From Candidatus Hodarchaeaceae archaeon (GTDB lineage Archaea > Hadarchaeota > Hadarchaeia > Hadarchaeales > Hadarchaeaceae): a stretch of 32,725 bases of DNA. The stretch's first letter is position 1; each line of letters starts with the position of its first letter. The stretch covers positions 1 to 32,725 of the forward strand of contig JASEJC010000007.1 of assembly GCA_030016755.1 (NCBI GenBank), in the 5' to 3' direction. A program made the translations under genes and the position numbers. The notes under the pieces are model-generated. The model made no database searches. It was given only the letters and a program-made list of their open reading frames with translations, and had not been told where the DNA came from. Shown here in pieces: positions 1 through 7,101 of this stretch.

Positions 1-198
1 GGATACCTCCTTCGTCGTGGCCATGATCCACCCCAGCCAGAAGCCCAGCCCACAGAGGACGAGCACACCAACGGTAACTGGCAGTCCAAATGCAAGATGA
101 ATGCGTGGCCCCTCAATGTACCCAAAGAAAATATGTACAACTGCCACCAAGACTGTGGCAACGCACAGCAATGCTCCCAACACCCTCGATGCACCCAC
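1..198 (-). CDS. Membrane protein, 5' part only (runs off window)
   Basis: The minus-strand frame is open from the left edge up to about position 228 and encodes at least two hydrophobic segments (LLCVATVLVAVVHIFF and VTVGVLVLCGLGFWLGWIM). I place the start at GTG 198 because a GGTGAT Shine-Dalgarno-like site (207-202) lies just before it. A TATA-like ATTTAAAAG (233-241) would start transcription near 210, inside any longer version. The next upstream choice is GTG at 228. The C-terminus is outside the window and I do not recognise the family. It diverges from the tRNA cluster. Confidence 0.45.
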   Translation of the reverse strand, partial: MGASRVLGALLCVATVLVAVVHIFFGYIEGPRIHLAFGLPVTVGVLVLCGLGFWLGWIMATTKEVS

Positions 199-265
199 CC
201 AATCACCTACTGCAAATACCCTTGCCACAGCGCTTTTAAATAGCTTTCGTGGTAAAAACACATCC

Positions 266-272
266 TCATAAA
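266..272 (+). promoter_or_regulatory. TATA box of tRNA-Arg
   Basis: CATAAAC centred about 25-26 bases before the first base of the mature tRNA-Arg, the normal archaeal TATA position. A stronger AT stretch at 233-241 is further away and fits the divergent membrane gene better. Confidence 0.4.
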
Positions 273-293
273 CCTCGGCGACAAATTTGTATC

Positions 294-391
294 GGGCCCG
301 TGGCCTAGTCTGGATAGGGCGGCAAGCGAAAAACTCGCCCGCAAGCGTCCTAAGCTGTAGATCGGGGGTTCGAATCCCTCCGGGCCCGCCA
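294..391 (+). tRNA. tRNA-Arg (CCT) with a 20-nt intron in the anticodon stem
   Basis: Acceptor GGGCCCG (294-300) pairs with CGGGCCC (381-387), followed by discriminator G and an encoded CCA (389-391). The T-arm is 364-380. The unspliced gene is 98 nt and cannot form an anticodon stem. Removing 325-344 gives a 78-nt tRNA with stem GCAGC/GCTGT and a loop carrying T33 and anticodon CCT (349-351). The intron ends fit a bulge-helix-bulge exactly: central helix 319-322/339-342 (4 bp), 3-nt bulges 323-325 and 343-345 with cuts after their second bases, and an inner 4-bp hairpin 326-329/335-338. The intron therefore lies between tRNA positions 29 and 30, which is non-canonical. The GCAAGC direct repeat at 322 and 341 arises from the splice-site geometry. 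Confidence 0.9.
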
Positions 392-397
392 CTAAAT

Positions 398-406
398 CTT
401 TTATCA
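398..406 (+). promoter_or_regulatory. TATA box of tRNA-Glu
   Basis: CTTTTATCA centred 27 bases upstream of tRNA-Glu, in the 37-base spacer after tRNA-Arg. This suggests separate transcription of each tRNA. Confidence 0.5.
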
Positions 407-428
407 AAGCCACCGATAGTGAGATGGT

Positions 429-542
429 GCCCCGGTGGTGTAGACCGGTCAAGGAGATGAACTCCGCCGATATCATACAGGCCTCTCGGCTTTATGTGGG
501 GGAAAGCCTGCGACGCGGGTTCAAATCCCGCCCGGGGCACCA
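429..542 (+). tRNA. tRNA-Glu (CTC) with two introns (D-loop and 37/38)
   Basis: Acceptor GCCCCGG (429-435) pairs with CCGGGGC (532-538), then A and CCA (540-542). The T-arm is 515-531. Intron 1 is 452-471 (20 nt) near D-loop position 20b/21. Its central helix is 446-449/466-469, its bulges are 450-452 and 470-472, and its inner hairpin is 453-456/462-465. Removal restores the D-arm end ATCAT typical of archaeal tRNA-Glu. Intron 2 is 489-504 (16 nt) at the canonical 37/38 site. Its central helix is 483-486/499-502 and its bulges are 487-489 and 503-505. Splicing gives anticodon stem CAGGC/GCCTG, T33, anticodon CTC (485-487) and a 78-nt product. Both introns fit the archaeal splicing-endonuclease motif. 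Confidence 0.9.
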
Positions 543-551
543 TGTGATTCC

Positions 552-656
552 ATGCCTGCAGATGTGGAAGAAGAACTCGAGCGCAAGTTGCAGAAAAAAC
601 GGTGGGAGAAGAAGTACCGCACGGTCTACCGCAAGGCCCACAAAAAGAAGCGCTAG
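552..656 (+). CDS. 34-residue very basic small protein, unknown
   Basis: ATG 552 to TAG 654-656 encodes 34 residues: a short acidic start (MPADVEEELE) followed by a Lys/Arg-dense tail ending KAHKKKR. It sits between tRNA-Glu and tRNA-Leu on the same strand. A GTGAT element lies three bases before the ATG, which is closer than usual for a Shine-Dalgarno. The composition (18 Lys/Arg among the last 25 residues or so) resembles very small ribosomal or RNA-binding proteins such as L41e, but I see no real L41e match and do not assign a function. The stop codon overlaps the TATA box of the next tRNA. It could be a chance ORF. Confidence 0.45.
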   Translation: MPADVEEELERKLQKKRWEKKYRTVYRKAHKKKR

Positions 657-663
657 TTTTATT
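655..663 (+). promoter_or_regulatory. TATA box of tRNA-Leu
   Basis: AGTTTTATT centred 27-28 bases before the tRNA-Leu 5' end. It overlaps the stop codon of the small basic ORF. Confidence 0.45.
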
Positions 664-686
664 GCTCTGCCGAAAGAGGTTCTTTT

Positions 687-810
687 GCGGGGGTGCCTGA
701 GCCTGGTCTAAAGGGCAGGGGCGGTAGAACCGCTGCCACACTTAAGAGCTGGGCTAAGAAATCCTGTGGCCGTAGGGCCTTCGGGAGTTCGAATCTCCTC
801 CCCCGCACCA
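687..810 (+). tRNA. tRNA-Leu (TAA) with two introns (30/31 and 37/38)
   Basis: Acceptor GCGGGGG (687-693) pairs with CCCCCGC (800-806), then discriminator A and CCA (808-810). The T-arm is 783-799. Intron 1 is 720-739 (20 nt): central helix 714-717/734-737, bulges 718-720 and 738-740, inner hairpin 721-724/730-733. It interrupts the anticodon stem between positions 30 and 31. Intron 2 is 747-760 (14 nt) at the canonical 37/38 site: central helix 741-744/755-758, bulges 745-747 and 759-761. Splicing both gives stem CAGGA/TCCTG, loop CTTAAGA with anticodon TAA (743-745), a 16-nt class II variable arm (767-782) and a 90-nt product. The long variable arm with discriminator A identifies Leu rather than Ser. 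Confidence 0.9.
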
Positions 811-823
811 CGTTTTCACTTAA

Positions 824-3490
824 TTACAAGTAGCGTTCCCGTTCGGCTTTTGCTCGAAGCGCGGCATGGGCGGCGGCGATCCTAGCCACGGGGAGCCTGA
901 AGGGCGAGCACGAGACATAGTCCAGCCCGAGCTCATGACAGAACTCGATTGACTTCGGGTCCCCGCCATGCTCTCCACAGATCCCTATCTCGAGGTCCGG
1001 CCTCTTGCCCCTCCCCAGCTCGACCCCTATCTGCATGAGCTTCCCAACACCTTTGCGATCCAGCGTCTGAAACGGGTCAGCATCGAGTATCCCCTGCTCG
1101 ATGTACTGGAAGAGGAACTTCCCCTCAGCATCGTCCCGTGAGAATGCATACGTCATCTGCGTGAGGTCGTTCGTCCCAAATGAGAAGAACTCGGCGTACT
1201 CCGCGATCTCGTCGGCAGTGAGGGCCGCGCGGGGGACCTCTATCATCGTACCGAACTTGTATTGGACCTTGACCCCGTACTTCTCCATCACCTCTTGCGC
1301 CACCCGCTCGAGTTGCTCCCGCACCACCTTGAGTTCATTAGCATGCCCCACCAGAGGAATCATTATCTCCGGCCGTGGGTTGCGACCCTCCCGCTTCAGC
1401 TCGCATGCCGCTTCGAAAATAGCTTGGACCTGCATCTCGATCACGTCTGGGTGGGTTATCCCTAGCCTGCACCCCCTGAGCCCCATCATTGGATTGCTTT
1501 CCCGCATGGCCTCCACGCGCTTTAGGAGTTCCTCCGCAGCTTTGAGCTCATCTGGCTTGGAGCCACCAATCCTCCCCATCAGCACCTTCTCAAGCAGCGC
1601 CTCGTAGCGGGGCAGAAACTCGTGAAGCGGGGGGTCGAGCAGCCTGATAACGACAGGCAACCCATCCATTATCCTCAGGATTTCCTTGAAGTCGCTCCTC
1701 TGGATCTTGAGCAGCTTCTCCAGCGGCCTCTTTCGTTCCTCTCTCGTCTGCCTGAGTATCATCTGGTGGACGAGCGGCAGGCGCTCCTCCTCGAAAAACA
1801 TGTGCTCAGTCCGACAGAGGCCAATCCCCTGGGCCCCCAGCTCCCTCGCTCGTTTAGCATCGCTCGGGTAGTCGGCGTTCGCCCAGTTCTGTAATTTTTT
1901 GATCCCATCGCTCCACGATAGCAGCTTCAACAGCTCTTTTGTCATTTTGGGCTCGATAAGGGGAGCCGCGCCTAGGATGACCTCGCCCGTAGAACCGTTT
2001 ATCGTGATGATGTCCTCTTCCTTCACTTTGATGCCATTTGCCTCGAACACCCGATTCTCTAAGTCTATCTTGATGGCCTCGCAGCCCACGACGGCCGGCT
2101 TCCCCAAGCCGCGAGTTACTACTGCAGCATGACTTGTTGCGCCCCCCCTAGAGGTGAGGACTCCTTGCGAGGCAATTATGCCACCGACATCATCGGGACT
2201 TGTTTCAGGCCGAACGAGGATTACCTTCTCGCCCTTGTTCCCAAGCTCCTTCGCTCGCTCTGAATCAAACACCACTTTTCCGATAGCCGCCCCGGGGCTC
2301 GCGTTCAGCCCCTTGCCTATCACTTTTACCTTGGCTTTTTGATCGACCTGCTTATGCAACAGCTGCTCGACTTGTGTGGGCTCAACACGCAGCAGAGCCT
2401 CCTCTTTGGTTATCAACCCCTCCTCCACCATGTCTACTGCAATCTTTACCGCTGCCTGCGCCGTCCGCTTTCCGGCCCTCGTCTGAAGCATGAACAGCTT
2501 GCCCCGCTCGACCGTGAATTCAACGTCTTGCATGTCACGGTAGTGGCGTTCGAGTTTCTCATCGATATCGAGGAGCTGTTTGTAGAGCTTCGGATATTTT
2601 TCCTTCAGGTCGGTTATTTTGAGCGGGGTGCGGATTCCAGCCACCACGTCCTCCCCCTGAGCGTTGAAGAGGTACTCACCGTAGAGCTTGCGCTCCCCAG
2701 TAGCTGGGTCGCGGGTGAAGGCAACCCCAGTTCCGGAATCTGCCCCCATGTTCCCAAAAATCATGGTAACAACGCTTACGGCCGTGCCCAAGTCGTGAGG
2801 GATTTTATAGAACTCCCTATACTCTCGAGCCCGTTTATTGTTCCACGACGCAAAGACCGCGGCTATCGCCAGCCTCAGCTGCTCTCTCGGGTCTGACGGA
2901 AATTCTCTGCCCGTTTCCTCGCGTACCACCTTTTTGAACTTGTTGACTACCTCTTCCATGTCCTCGGCTTTGAGGTCGGTGTCGACTTTGGCTTCAGACT
3001 TTCGCTTTTGTTCTTCGAAGACCTCATCGAACTTTTTCGCATCAATCCCGAGGACGATTTTGCCAAACATCTGAATGAACCGGCGGTAGGCGTCATAGGC
3101 GAACCGCTCGTTGTTCGTAAGCTTGACCAGCCCCCCCACAGTTTCGTCGTTTAATCCGAGGTTGAGGATTGTGTCCATCATACCAGGCATCGAGAGCATC
3201 GAGCCCGATCGGATGGATACGAGAAGTGGGTTCTTGGGATCGCCAAAGCGCTTTCCTGTGAACTTTTCCAGCTTGCGCATGGCCGCCTCGACTTCCTTCA
3301 TCAAACCATCGGGGAGCTTCCCCCCTGCTTCGTAGTATCGTTTACAGACCTCGGTGGTTATCACAAAACCTGGCGGCACTGGAAGTCCCAGCTGAGTCAT
3401 CGTGCAAAGGCCGGCACCCTTGCCACCCAGCAGCCTCTTGTTGGTGCCGTCTCCCTCATCGAAAAAGTAAATCGACTTGACCACAAGCAT
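824..3490 (-). CDS. ppdK: Pyruvate, phosphate dikinase
   Basis: It interconverts pyruvate + ATP + Pi with phosphoenolpyruvate + AMP + PPi in the cytoplasm. The protein has the full PPDK layout. The N-terminal ATP-grasp domain begins YFFDEGDG with GGKGAGL near residue 25. The central phosphohistidine domain has GGATSHAAVV (His about 454). The C-terminal PEP/pyruvate barrel ends with GICGEHGGDP (catalytic Cys about 838) and CSPFRLPVAR. Length is 888 residues, normal for the family. I chose ATG 3490 over TTG 3520 because the TATA-like TTAAATATTT (3521-3530) abuts the TTG, so transcription should begin near 3500. It is divergent from agmatinase. The window also holds enolase and two pyrophosphatases, which suits a PPi-linked glycolysis/gluconeogenesis node. 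Confidence 0.96.
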   Translation of the reverse strand: MLVVKSIYFFDEGDGTNKRLLGGKGAGLCTMTQLGLPVPPGFVITTEVCKRYYEAGGKLPDGLMKEVEAAMRKLEKFTGKRFGDPKNPLLVSIRSGSMLSMPGMMDTILNLGLNDETVGGLVKLTNNERFAYDAYRRFIQMFGKIVLGIDAKKFDEVFEEQKRKSEAKVDTDLKAEDMEEVVNKFKKVVREETGREFPSDPREQLRLAIAAVFASWNNKRAREYREFYKIPHDLGTAVSVVTMIFGNMGADSGTGVAFTRDPATGERKLYGEYLFNAQGEDVVAGIRTPLKITDLKEKYPKLYKQLLDIDEKLERHYRDMQDVEFTVERGKLFMLQTRAGKRTAQAAVKIAVDMVEEGLITKEEALLRVEPTQVEQLLHKQVDQKAKVKVIGKGLNASPGAAIGKVVFDSERAKELGNKGEKVILVRPETSPDDVGGIIASQGVLTSRGGATSHAAVVTRGLGKPAVVGCEAIKIDLENRVFEANGIKVKEEDIITINGSTGEVILGAAPLIEPKMTKELLKLLSWSDGIKKLQNWANADYPSDAKRARELGAQGIGLCRTEHMFFEEERLPLVHQMILRQTREERKRPLEKLLKIQRSDFKEILRIMDGLPVVIRLLDPPLHEFLPRYEALLEKVLMGRIGGSKPDELKAAEELLKRVEAMRESNPMMGLRGCRLGITHPDVIEMQVQAIFEAACELKREGRNPRPEIMIPLVGHANELKVVREQLERVAQEVMEKYGVKVQYKFGTMIEVPRAALTADEIAEYAEFFSFGTNDLTQMTYAFSRDDAEGKFLFQYIEQGILDADPFQTLDRKGVGKLMQIGVELGRGKRPDLEIGICGEHGGDPKSIEFCHELGLDYVSCSPFRLPVARIAAAHAALRAKAERERYL

Positions 3491-3520
3491 ACCCCTATCA
3501 GCTTTCAGAGGATAGGTCAA

Positions 3521-3530
3521 ATATTTAATC
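3521..3530 (-). promoter_or_regulatory. TATA box of ppdK
   Basis: On the minus strand this reads GATTAAATAT, about 25 bases before an expected start near 3500 and roughly 35 before the ATG at 3490. This gives a very short leader. Confidence 0.5.
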
Positions 3531-3552
3531 CTATTTGTCCGGGTTTTGATAA

Positions 3553-3569
3553 GTTAACACTATGTTAAC
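3553..3569. promoter_or_regulatory. Perfect inverted repeat, candidate operator between ppdK and speB
   Basis: GTTAACA-CTA-TGTTAAC is a perfect 7+3+7 inverted repeat. It lies just upstream of the ppdK TATA box and about 80-100 bases before the agmatinase start. A partial copy, GTGTTAA, follows at 3583-3589. The size and placement suit a dimeric helix-turn-helix regulator. The regulator is unknown. Confidence 0.45.
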
Positions 3570-3651
3570 CACAAATCGATCTCGTGTTAATCGTAAAGTT
3601 GTTCCGTGGGAGTTGAGAGCAAGCTTCATAGCCCCCGAATTCGTCGGTTGA

Positions 3652-4539
3652 ATGGTGAAAATGATGGAAAACTTGACGCCGGTTCGCCCGGGCTTCGGTG
3701 GCTTCGACGAGCCCTACGAGCGGGCCAACGTGGTCTTCATAGGGGTGCCTCTTGATATCACCTCAAGCTACCGCTCGGGCTACCGCTTTGGGCCAGCAAG
3801 AATCCGGGAAGCGTCGGCTAATCTCGAAACGTACCTGACATCTGCCGGGGTGGATGTCTTCGAGCGGCTTAACATCTCGGACCTAGGCGACTTGATCATC
3901 ACGCCCACCGACCTTATGGCAAGCGGCAAGCGAATCTCTCAAGTGGTCAAGAAAGTCCACGGGGATGGAAAGATGCCCGTCCTGCTTGGAGGAGAACACA
4001 CACTAACTTACTTCGCTCTCGAAACTTTCAAGAATGTCTTCGTGATTCACCTGGACGCCCACCGGGACCTCCGCGACGAGTACTTGGGCGACCGACTCTG
4101 CCACGCGACGGTGATACGTAGGGTGCTTGACCGCCTGCCTCCCAAGCGCCTCCTACAGATAGGAATCCGTTCATGCTCGAAGGAGGAAGCGGAGTTCGCG
4201 CGGAAAGCGAAAATAGCGACTTACACCTCGGAGCAGGTGATTGACGATGCCCCGAGGATAGTTGCTGCCGCGAAGGAGCTCGTTGGCAAATCCCGCGTTT
4301 ATCTCACGATTGATTTGGATGTCCTAGACCCAGCGTTCGCCCCGGGGGTCGCGACGCCCGAGCCAGGTGGCCCATCCACGGTGGAGCTCCTGCGGTTGGT
4401 CCAGGAGCTGGGCAAACTTAACATTTGGGCATTTGATGTAGTCGAGCTTGTGCCGCCCCACGATGATGGAACCACGGCCTTCGCAGCTGCAAAAATAATC
4501 TACGAGTTGCTGGCGGCTGTCGCGAGCTCACCTAGGTAG
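3652..4539 (+). CDS. speB: Agmatinase / arginase-family ureohydrolase
   Basis: It likely hydrolyses agmatine to putrescine and urea in polyamine synthesis. The two-manganese site is intact: GGEHT (about residues 113-117), DAHRD (about 134-138) and DLDVLDP (about 221-227), with the downstream EPGG loop. Length is 295 residues, normal for archaeal agmatinases. Starts at ATG 3652, 3661 and 3664 differ by four residues. GGTGA at 3654-3658 best serves ATG 3664, so the true protein may begin MENLTPV. The gene is convergent with L10e (stop 10 bases away) and divergent from ppdK. Another ureohydrolase specificity, such as arginase or guanidinobutyrase, cannot be excluded from motifs alone. Confidence 0.9.
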   Translation: MVKMMENLTPVRPGFGGFDEPYERANVVFIGVPLDITSSYRSGYRFGPARIREASANLETYLTSAGVDVFERLNISDLGDLIITPTDLMASGKRISQVVKKVHGDGKMPVLLGGEHTLTYFALETFKNVFVIHLDAHRDLRDEYLGDRLCHATVIRRVLDRLPPKRLLQIGIRSCSKEEAEFARKAKIATYTSEQVIDDAPRIVAAAKELVGKSRVYLTIDLDVLDPAFAPGVATPEPGGPSTVELLRLVQELGKLNIWAFDVVELVPPHDDGTTAFAAAKIIYELLAAVASSPR

Positions 4540-4549
4540 GATCCCGCTT

Positions 4550-5068
4550 TCACTGAATGAACTCCTGCCCCTTCTCCACGACGATGCGGCACGGCAGGGA
4601 GAGTTTGAGGCTCGCCCTTCGGAGCGCTTCCTTGTTCACCGCAGCGAATTCCTTCGCAGACCTGACAGTCATCAGTTTCTGTCCAGCGGTCACCCGTGCG
4701 GCAGTCCCTATCGGCCTACCAAAAGCCTGCCGCATGCCGTCGGAGATGCGGTCTGCCCCAGCTCCCATTGCCATCGGGTTCTCGCGCAAAACTTGGTGGG
4801 GATAGACGCGGAGCTTGAGGTGGTAGTTGTCCTTGCCCGCCTTGACCTCGAGCAGACGATTTGCCGCAACGCGCGCCGCCTCGAGGGCGTTGTGCCTTAT
4901 CTGCCCCGTTTCCTGTGAGACCAGCGATAACTCGACCGGAAAATCGCCTTTCGGGTTGCCCATGTCGAAGAAAGTCACCCTTATCCCGGGTACCCCCTTG
5001 ACGTATTCTCTGCGGGTGTAAGCAGGCCCGCTGAAGTGCCTGTAGCTGCGAGCTGGTCTCAACGGCAT
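4550..5068 (-). CDS. rpl10e: 50S ribosomal protein L10e (uL16)
   Basis: Large-subunit protein at the tRNA-binding and GTPase-associated region. The sequence starts [21 protein letters not shown] and contains [20 protein letters not shown], the conserved L10e/L16 segment that carries the basic loop near the peptidyl-transferase centre. The open frame extends 41 codons further, but ATG 5068 has GAGGGA seven bases upstream and gives 172 residues, the usual length. It is divergent from the trkA-like gene, with a 74-base shared promoter region holding TTAAATC (about 5085-5091) as a likely TATA box. Confidence 0.96.
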   Translation of the reverse strand: MPLRPARSYRHFSGPAYTRREYVKGVPGIRVTFFDMGNPKGDFPVELSLVSQETGQIRHNALEAARVAANRLLEVKAGKDNYHLKLRVYPHQVLRENPMAMGAGADRISDGMRQAFGRPIGTAARVTAGQKLMTVRSAKEFAAVNKEALRRASLKLSLPCRIVVEKGQEFIQ

Positions 5069-5142
5069 CCGAATCCCTCTTTGTGATTTAACCAACCCTA
5101 TCCTTATTAGACTTGCCGCCAAAATGTCAGGAGGAGAAAAAA

Positions 5143-5799
5143 ATGTATCTGGTTCTCGTAGGCGGGGGACAAACGGGCTCGAAGCTAGCAAAGCGGTTAG
5201 CCGACCGCGGGCACAACGTTGTGATCATTGAGAAGGACGAGAAGCGGGCCCACGAGCTGGCGGCAGAGCTGGATGTGCTGGTCATCCACGGCAGCGGTGC
5301 CGATCTAGATGTGCTGAAGGATGCTGGCATCGAGAAGGCAGATGTCCTCCTTGCCCTGACCCAGGCAGATGAGGTCAACCTCATGGCGTGCGAGCTAGCC
5401 AAGAAGCTAGGGGTGACGAGGGTGATTGCCAGGGTCAACGACGAAAAGTACGCCCGCATGTTCGAGGAGATGGGAGTGGACATCGCAATCAGCTTGCCGA
5501 GTGCGGCTGTCATGCTCTTTGAGAAGGCTGTGACGGGTTCTGGCGTCTATGGGCTGCTGGGGATAGGCGGCGGTAAAGGTGAGGTCGTGGAGGTTACGGT
5601 CGGCCCTAAGTCTAAAGCAGTGGGGAAAGAGATCAAGGACATAAATGTATCCAAGGGCTGCACCTTGGCGATGATAACACGCGGCGACGAGCTCATTCCC
5701 CCAAGGGGAGACACCGTAATCCAGGCGGGGGACCTCGTCACGGTAGTCGGGAAGCCTGACGCAGTCCTTAAGGTCACCAAGTTCCTGCGCGGCAGTTGA
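5143..5799 (+). CDS. trkA: TrkA/KtrA-type potassium uptake regulatory protein
   Basis: A cytoplasmic NAD-binding gating subunit for Trk/Ktr potassium channels. The RCK-N Rossmann domain begins [16 protein letters not shown] (GxGxxG near residues 7-12) with an acidic residue ending beta-2 (VVIIEKDE). The RCK-C domain follows from about residue 140. Length is 218 residues, a single RCK-N/RCK-C unit. Start ATG 5143 is set by a strong AGGAGGAG seven bases upstream, so the longer reading from 5113 is unlikely. No channel gene (TrkH/KtrB) is in the window, so the partner is elsewhere. It is convergent with the GTPase gene, two bases apart. Confidence 0.93.
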   Translation: MYLVLVGGGQTGSKLAKRLADRGHNVVIIEKDEKRAHELAAELDVLVIHGSGADLDVLKDAGIEKADVLLALTQADEVNLMACELAKKLGVTRVIARVNDEKYARMFEEMGVDIAISLPSAAVMLFEKAVTGSGVYGLLGIGGGKGEVVEVTVGPKSKAVGKEIKDINVSKGCTLAMITRGDELIPPRGDTVIQAGDLVTVVGKPDAVLKVTKFLRGS

Positions 5800-5801
5800 A
5801 G

Positions 5802-6954
5802 CTAAGCGTGAAGTTCAATGATATCCTTGTCTCGGAGGATGTAATCGCGAGACACCCGCTGTCCCGGAAACTTCGTTGAACCCCACACTCGGGCGAACTT
5901 GAGGCCCTTCTCGAAATCCTTGTGCACCGAGCGCGCCACATGGAGAACCGTCGACCCCTTTGGTAGGACAAGCGGGCGCCTAGTGGGTTCCTCGTCAGGG
6001 CGTTTGGTGTACACGCGGATGAGATCGAGGTTCTCGTAAATCGATTTTTTAAGCCCCTCCGTTGTATCATTGGCCGCGATTATCTGGAATTGATCACCAA
6101 ACTCTCGTTCCACCAGCTTGAGCTTAGGAGAGGTCTCAGGCAAGTCGCACTTCGTAAGCACGATAAACGCACGGATATAGACGGTGGCCTCGTCCAGCGC
6201 CTCTTCAAGCTCCTCGATCGTCACGGGTTCTTCGATTGCTACGAAAGCGTTGTGGATGTTGCGCTCCTGCAGGGCGCGTTTGATTTCTGCCTCCCCACCA
6301 TACACCATGCCGGCACCTCTGATTTCCACTCCCCCTGTGGATCGACGTTGGATGGTGATTTTTGGCTGTGTTTGGTTTAGCTTGATTCCCGCCGCCCTGA
6401 ACTCGCTAACGAGAGTTTGAATCTGTTGAACCGGATCTGCTGAGACATCGATGACGAGGGCGATAACATCCGCAGTTCGCGCGACGCTGAGGGGCTGTCC
6501 TCCAAGTCCCTTACCAAGTCTCGACCCCTCCACCAAAGCGGGTACTTCTACCAGCTGGACCTGTACGTCTTCAAATTGCATCATGCCGGGCACGGGTTCA
6601 CGGGTGGTGAACGGATAGTCCGCAACCTCCGGGCGGGCGCTCGTTAGCTTTCGGAGCAGCGTGGACTTCCCAGAGTTCGGTAGCCCCACAAGCACCACTT
6701 GCGCGGCACCTTCCTTCTTGACCGCGAAACCCGGGCCTCCGCCCCTGCCGACCCTGCGCTCGCGCTTTTCTTGGAGCTCTCGGCGGAGCTTGGCCAAGCG
6801 CCGCTTGAGCGTCCTGAGCAGTTTTTCGGTCCCCCTTGTGTTTTGGAGCGACGCGGATGAGCTCCTCTGTCGCTAGGATTCGTTCTTCCAAGGTACGCGC
6901 CTGGAGGTAACGTTCCTCTGCCTTAAAGTATTCTGGAGGCAAGTTCGCGGGCAT
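5802..6954 (-). CDS. DRG/Obg-like GTPase with TGS domain, frameshifted
   Basis: Read from ATG 6954 the N-terminus is MPANLPPEYFKAEERYLQA..., a helical start known in this archaeal TGS GTPase group. The frame is lost after IRVAPKHKG. Removing one base of the C5 run at 6831-6835 (G5 in the mRNA) joins it to TEKLLRTLKRRLAKLRREL and the GTPase domain, giving about 383 residues, the expected size. The domain has P-loop GLPNSGKST, the PFTTREPVPGM switch region and TKCD as G4. G3 is VEVPAL rather than a classic DxxG, as in relatives with DTPP. A TGS domain (PKGSTVLHVA, KDIIELH) ends it. As sequenced, only 5802-6797 reads without a shift. A sequencing error, a real mutation or programmed frameshifting are all possible. 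The family's role is ribosome-linked, details unknown. Confidence 0.85.
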
Positions 6955-7044
6955 AGATACCAAATGAGATATTGTTAACAAGATAGTCAAAATGGTTATC
7001 GGCGAGGGGAAGCCCGCATTTTTGTTTGATTATAGTTTCATTTA

Positions 7045-7056
7045 GGAGATATCTCC
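7045..7056. promoter_or_regulatory. Perfect 12-bp palindrome upstream of the ncRNA promoter
   Basis: GGAGATATCTCC is a perfect palindrome. It sits 15 bases before the TATA box of the candidate ncRNA, in the spacer between divergent units. It is a possible operator, and its proximity also covers the BRE-upstream region. Confidence 0.4.
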
Positions 7057-7070
7057 AATTTTAAAAAAAT

Positions 7071-7078
7071 CTATAAAT
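7071..7078 (+). promoter_or_regulatory. TATA box of candidate structured RNA
   Basis: TATAAATA preceded by an A-rich run (TTTAAAAAAATC) is the cleanest TATA box in the window. Its centre predicts a start at about 7100-7104, which is where the terminal RNA helix begins. Confidence 0.7.
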
Positions 7079-7101
7079 ACACCTGCCGCACCAACACATG
7101 A

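Noticed and set aside
207-476. Minus-strand ORF of 89 residues over the tRNA cluster
   Set aside because: It is the antisense of tRNA-Arg and part of tRNA-Glu, an artefact of tRNA sequence.
736-769. Alternative tRNA-Leu anticodon stem CCACA/TGTGG without the 20-nt intron
   Set aside because: It leaves a tRNA over 100 nt long and no proper 37/38 bulge-helix-bulge. The two-intron model gives exact geometry and a 90-nt class II tRNA.
1101-2896. Several + strand ORFs opposite ppdK
   Set aside because: They are shadow frames of a G+C-rich gene with Ser/Pro/Arg-biased, motif-free translations.
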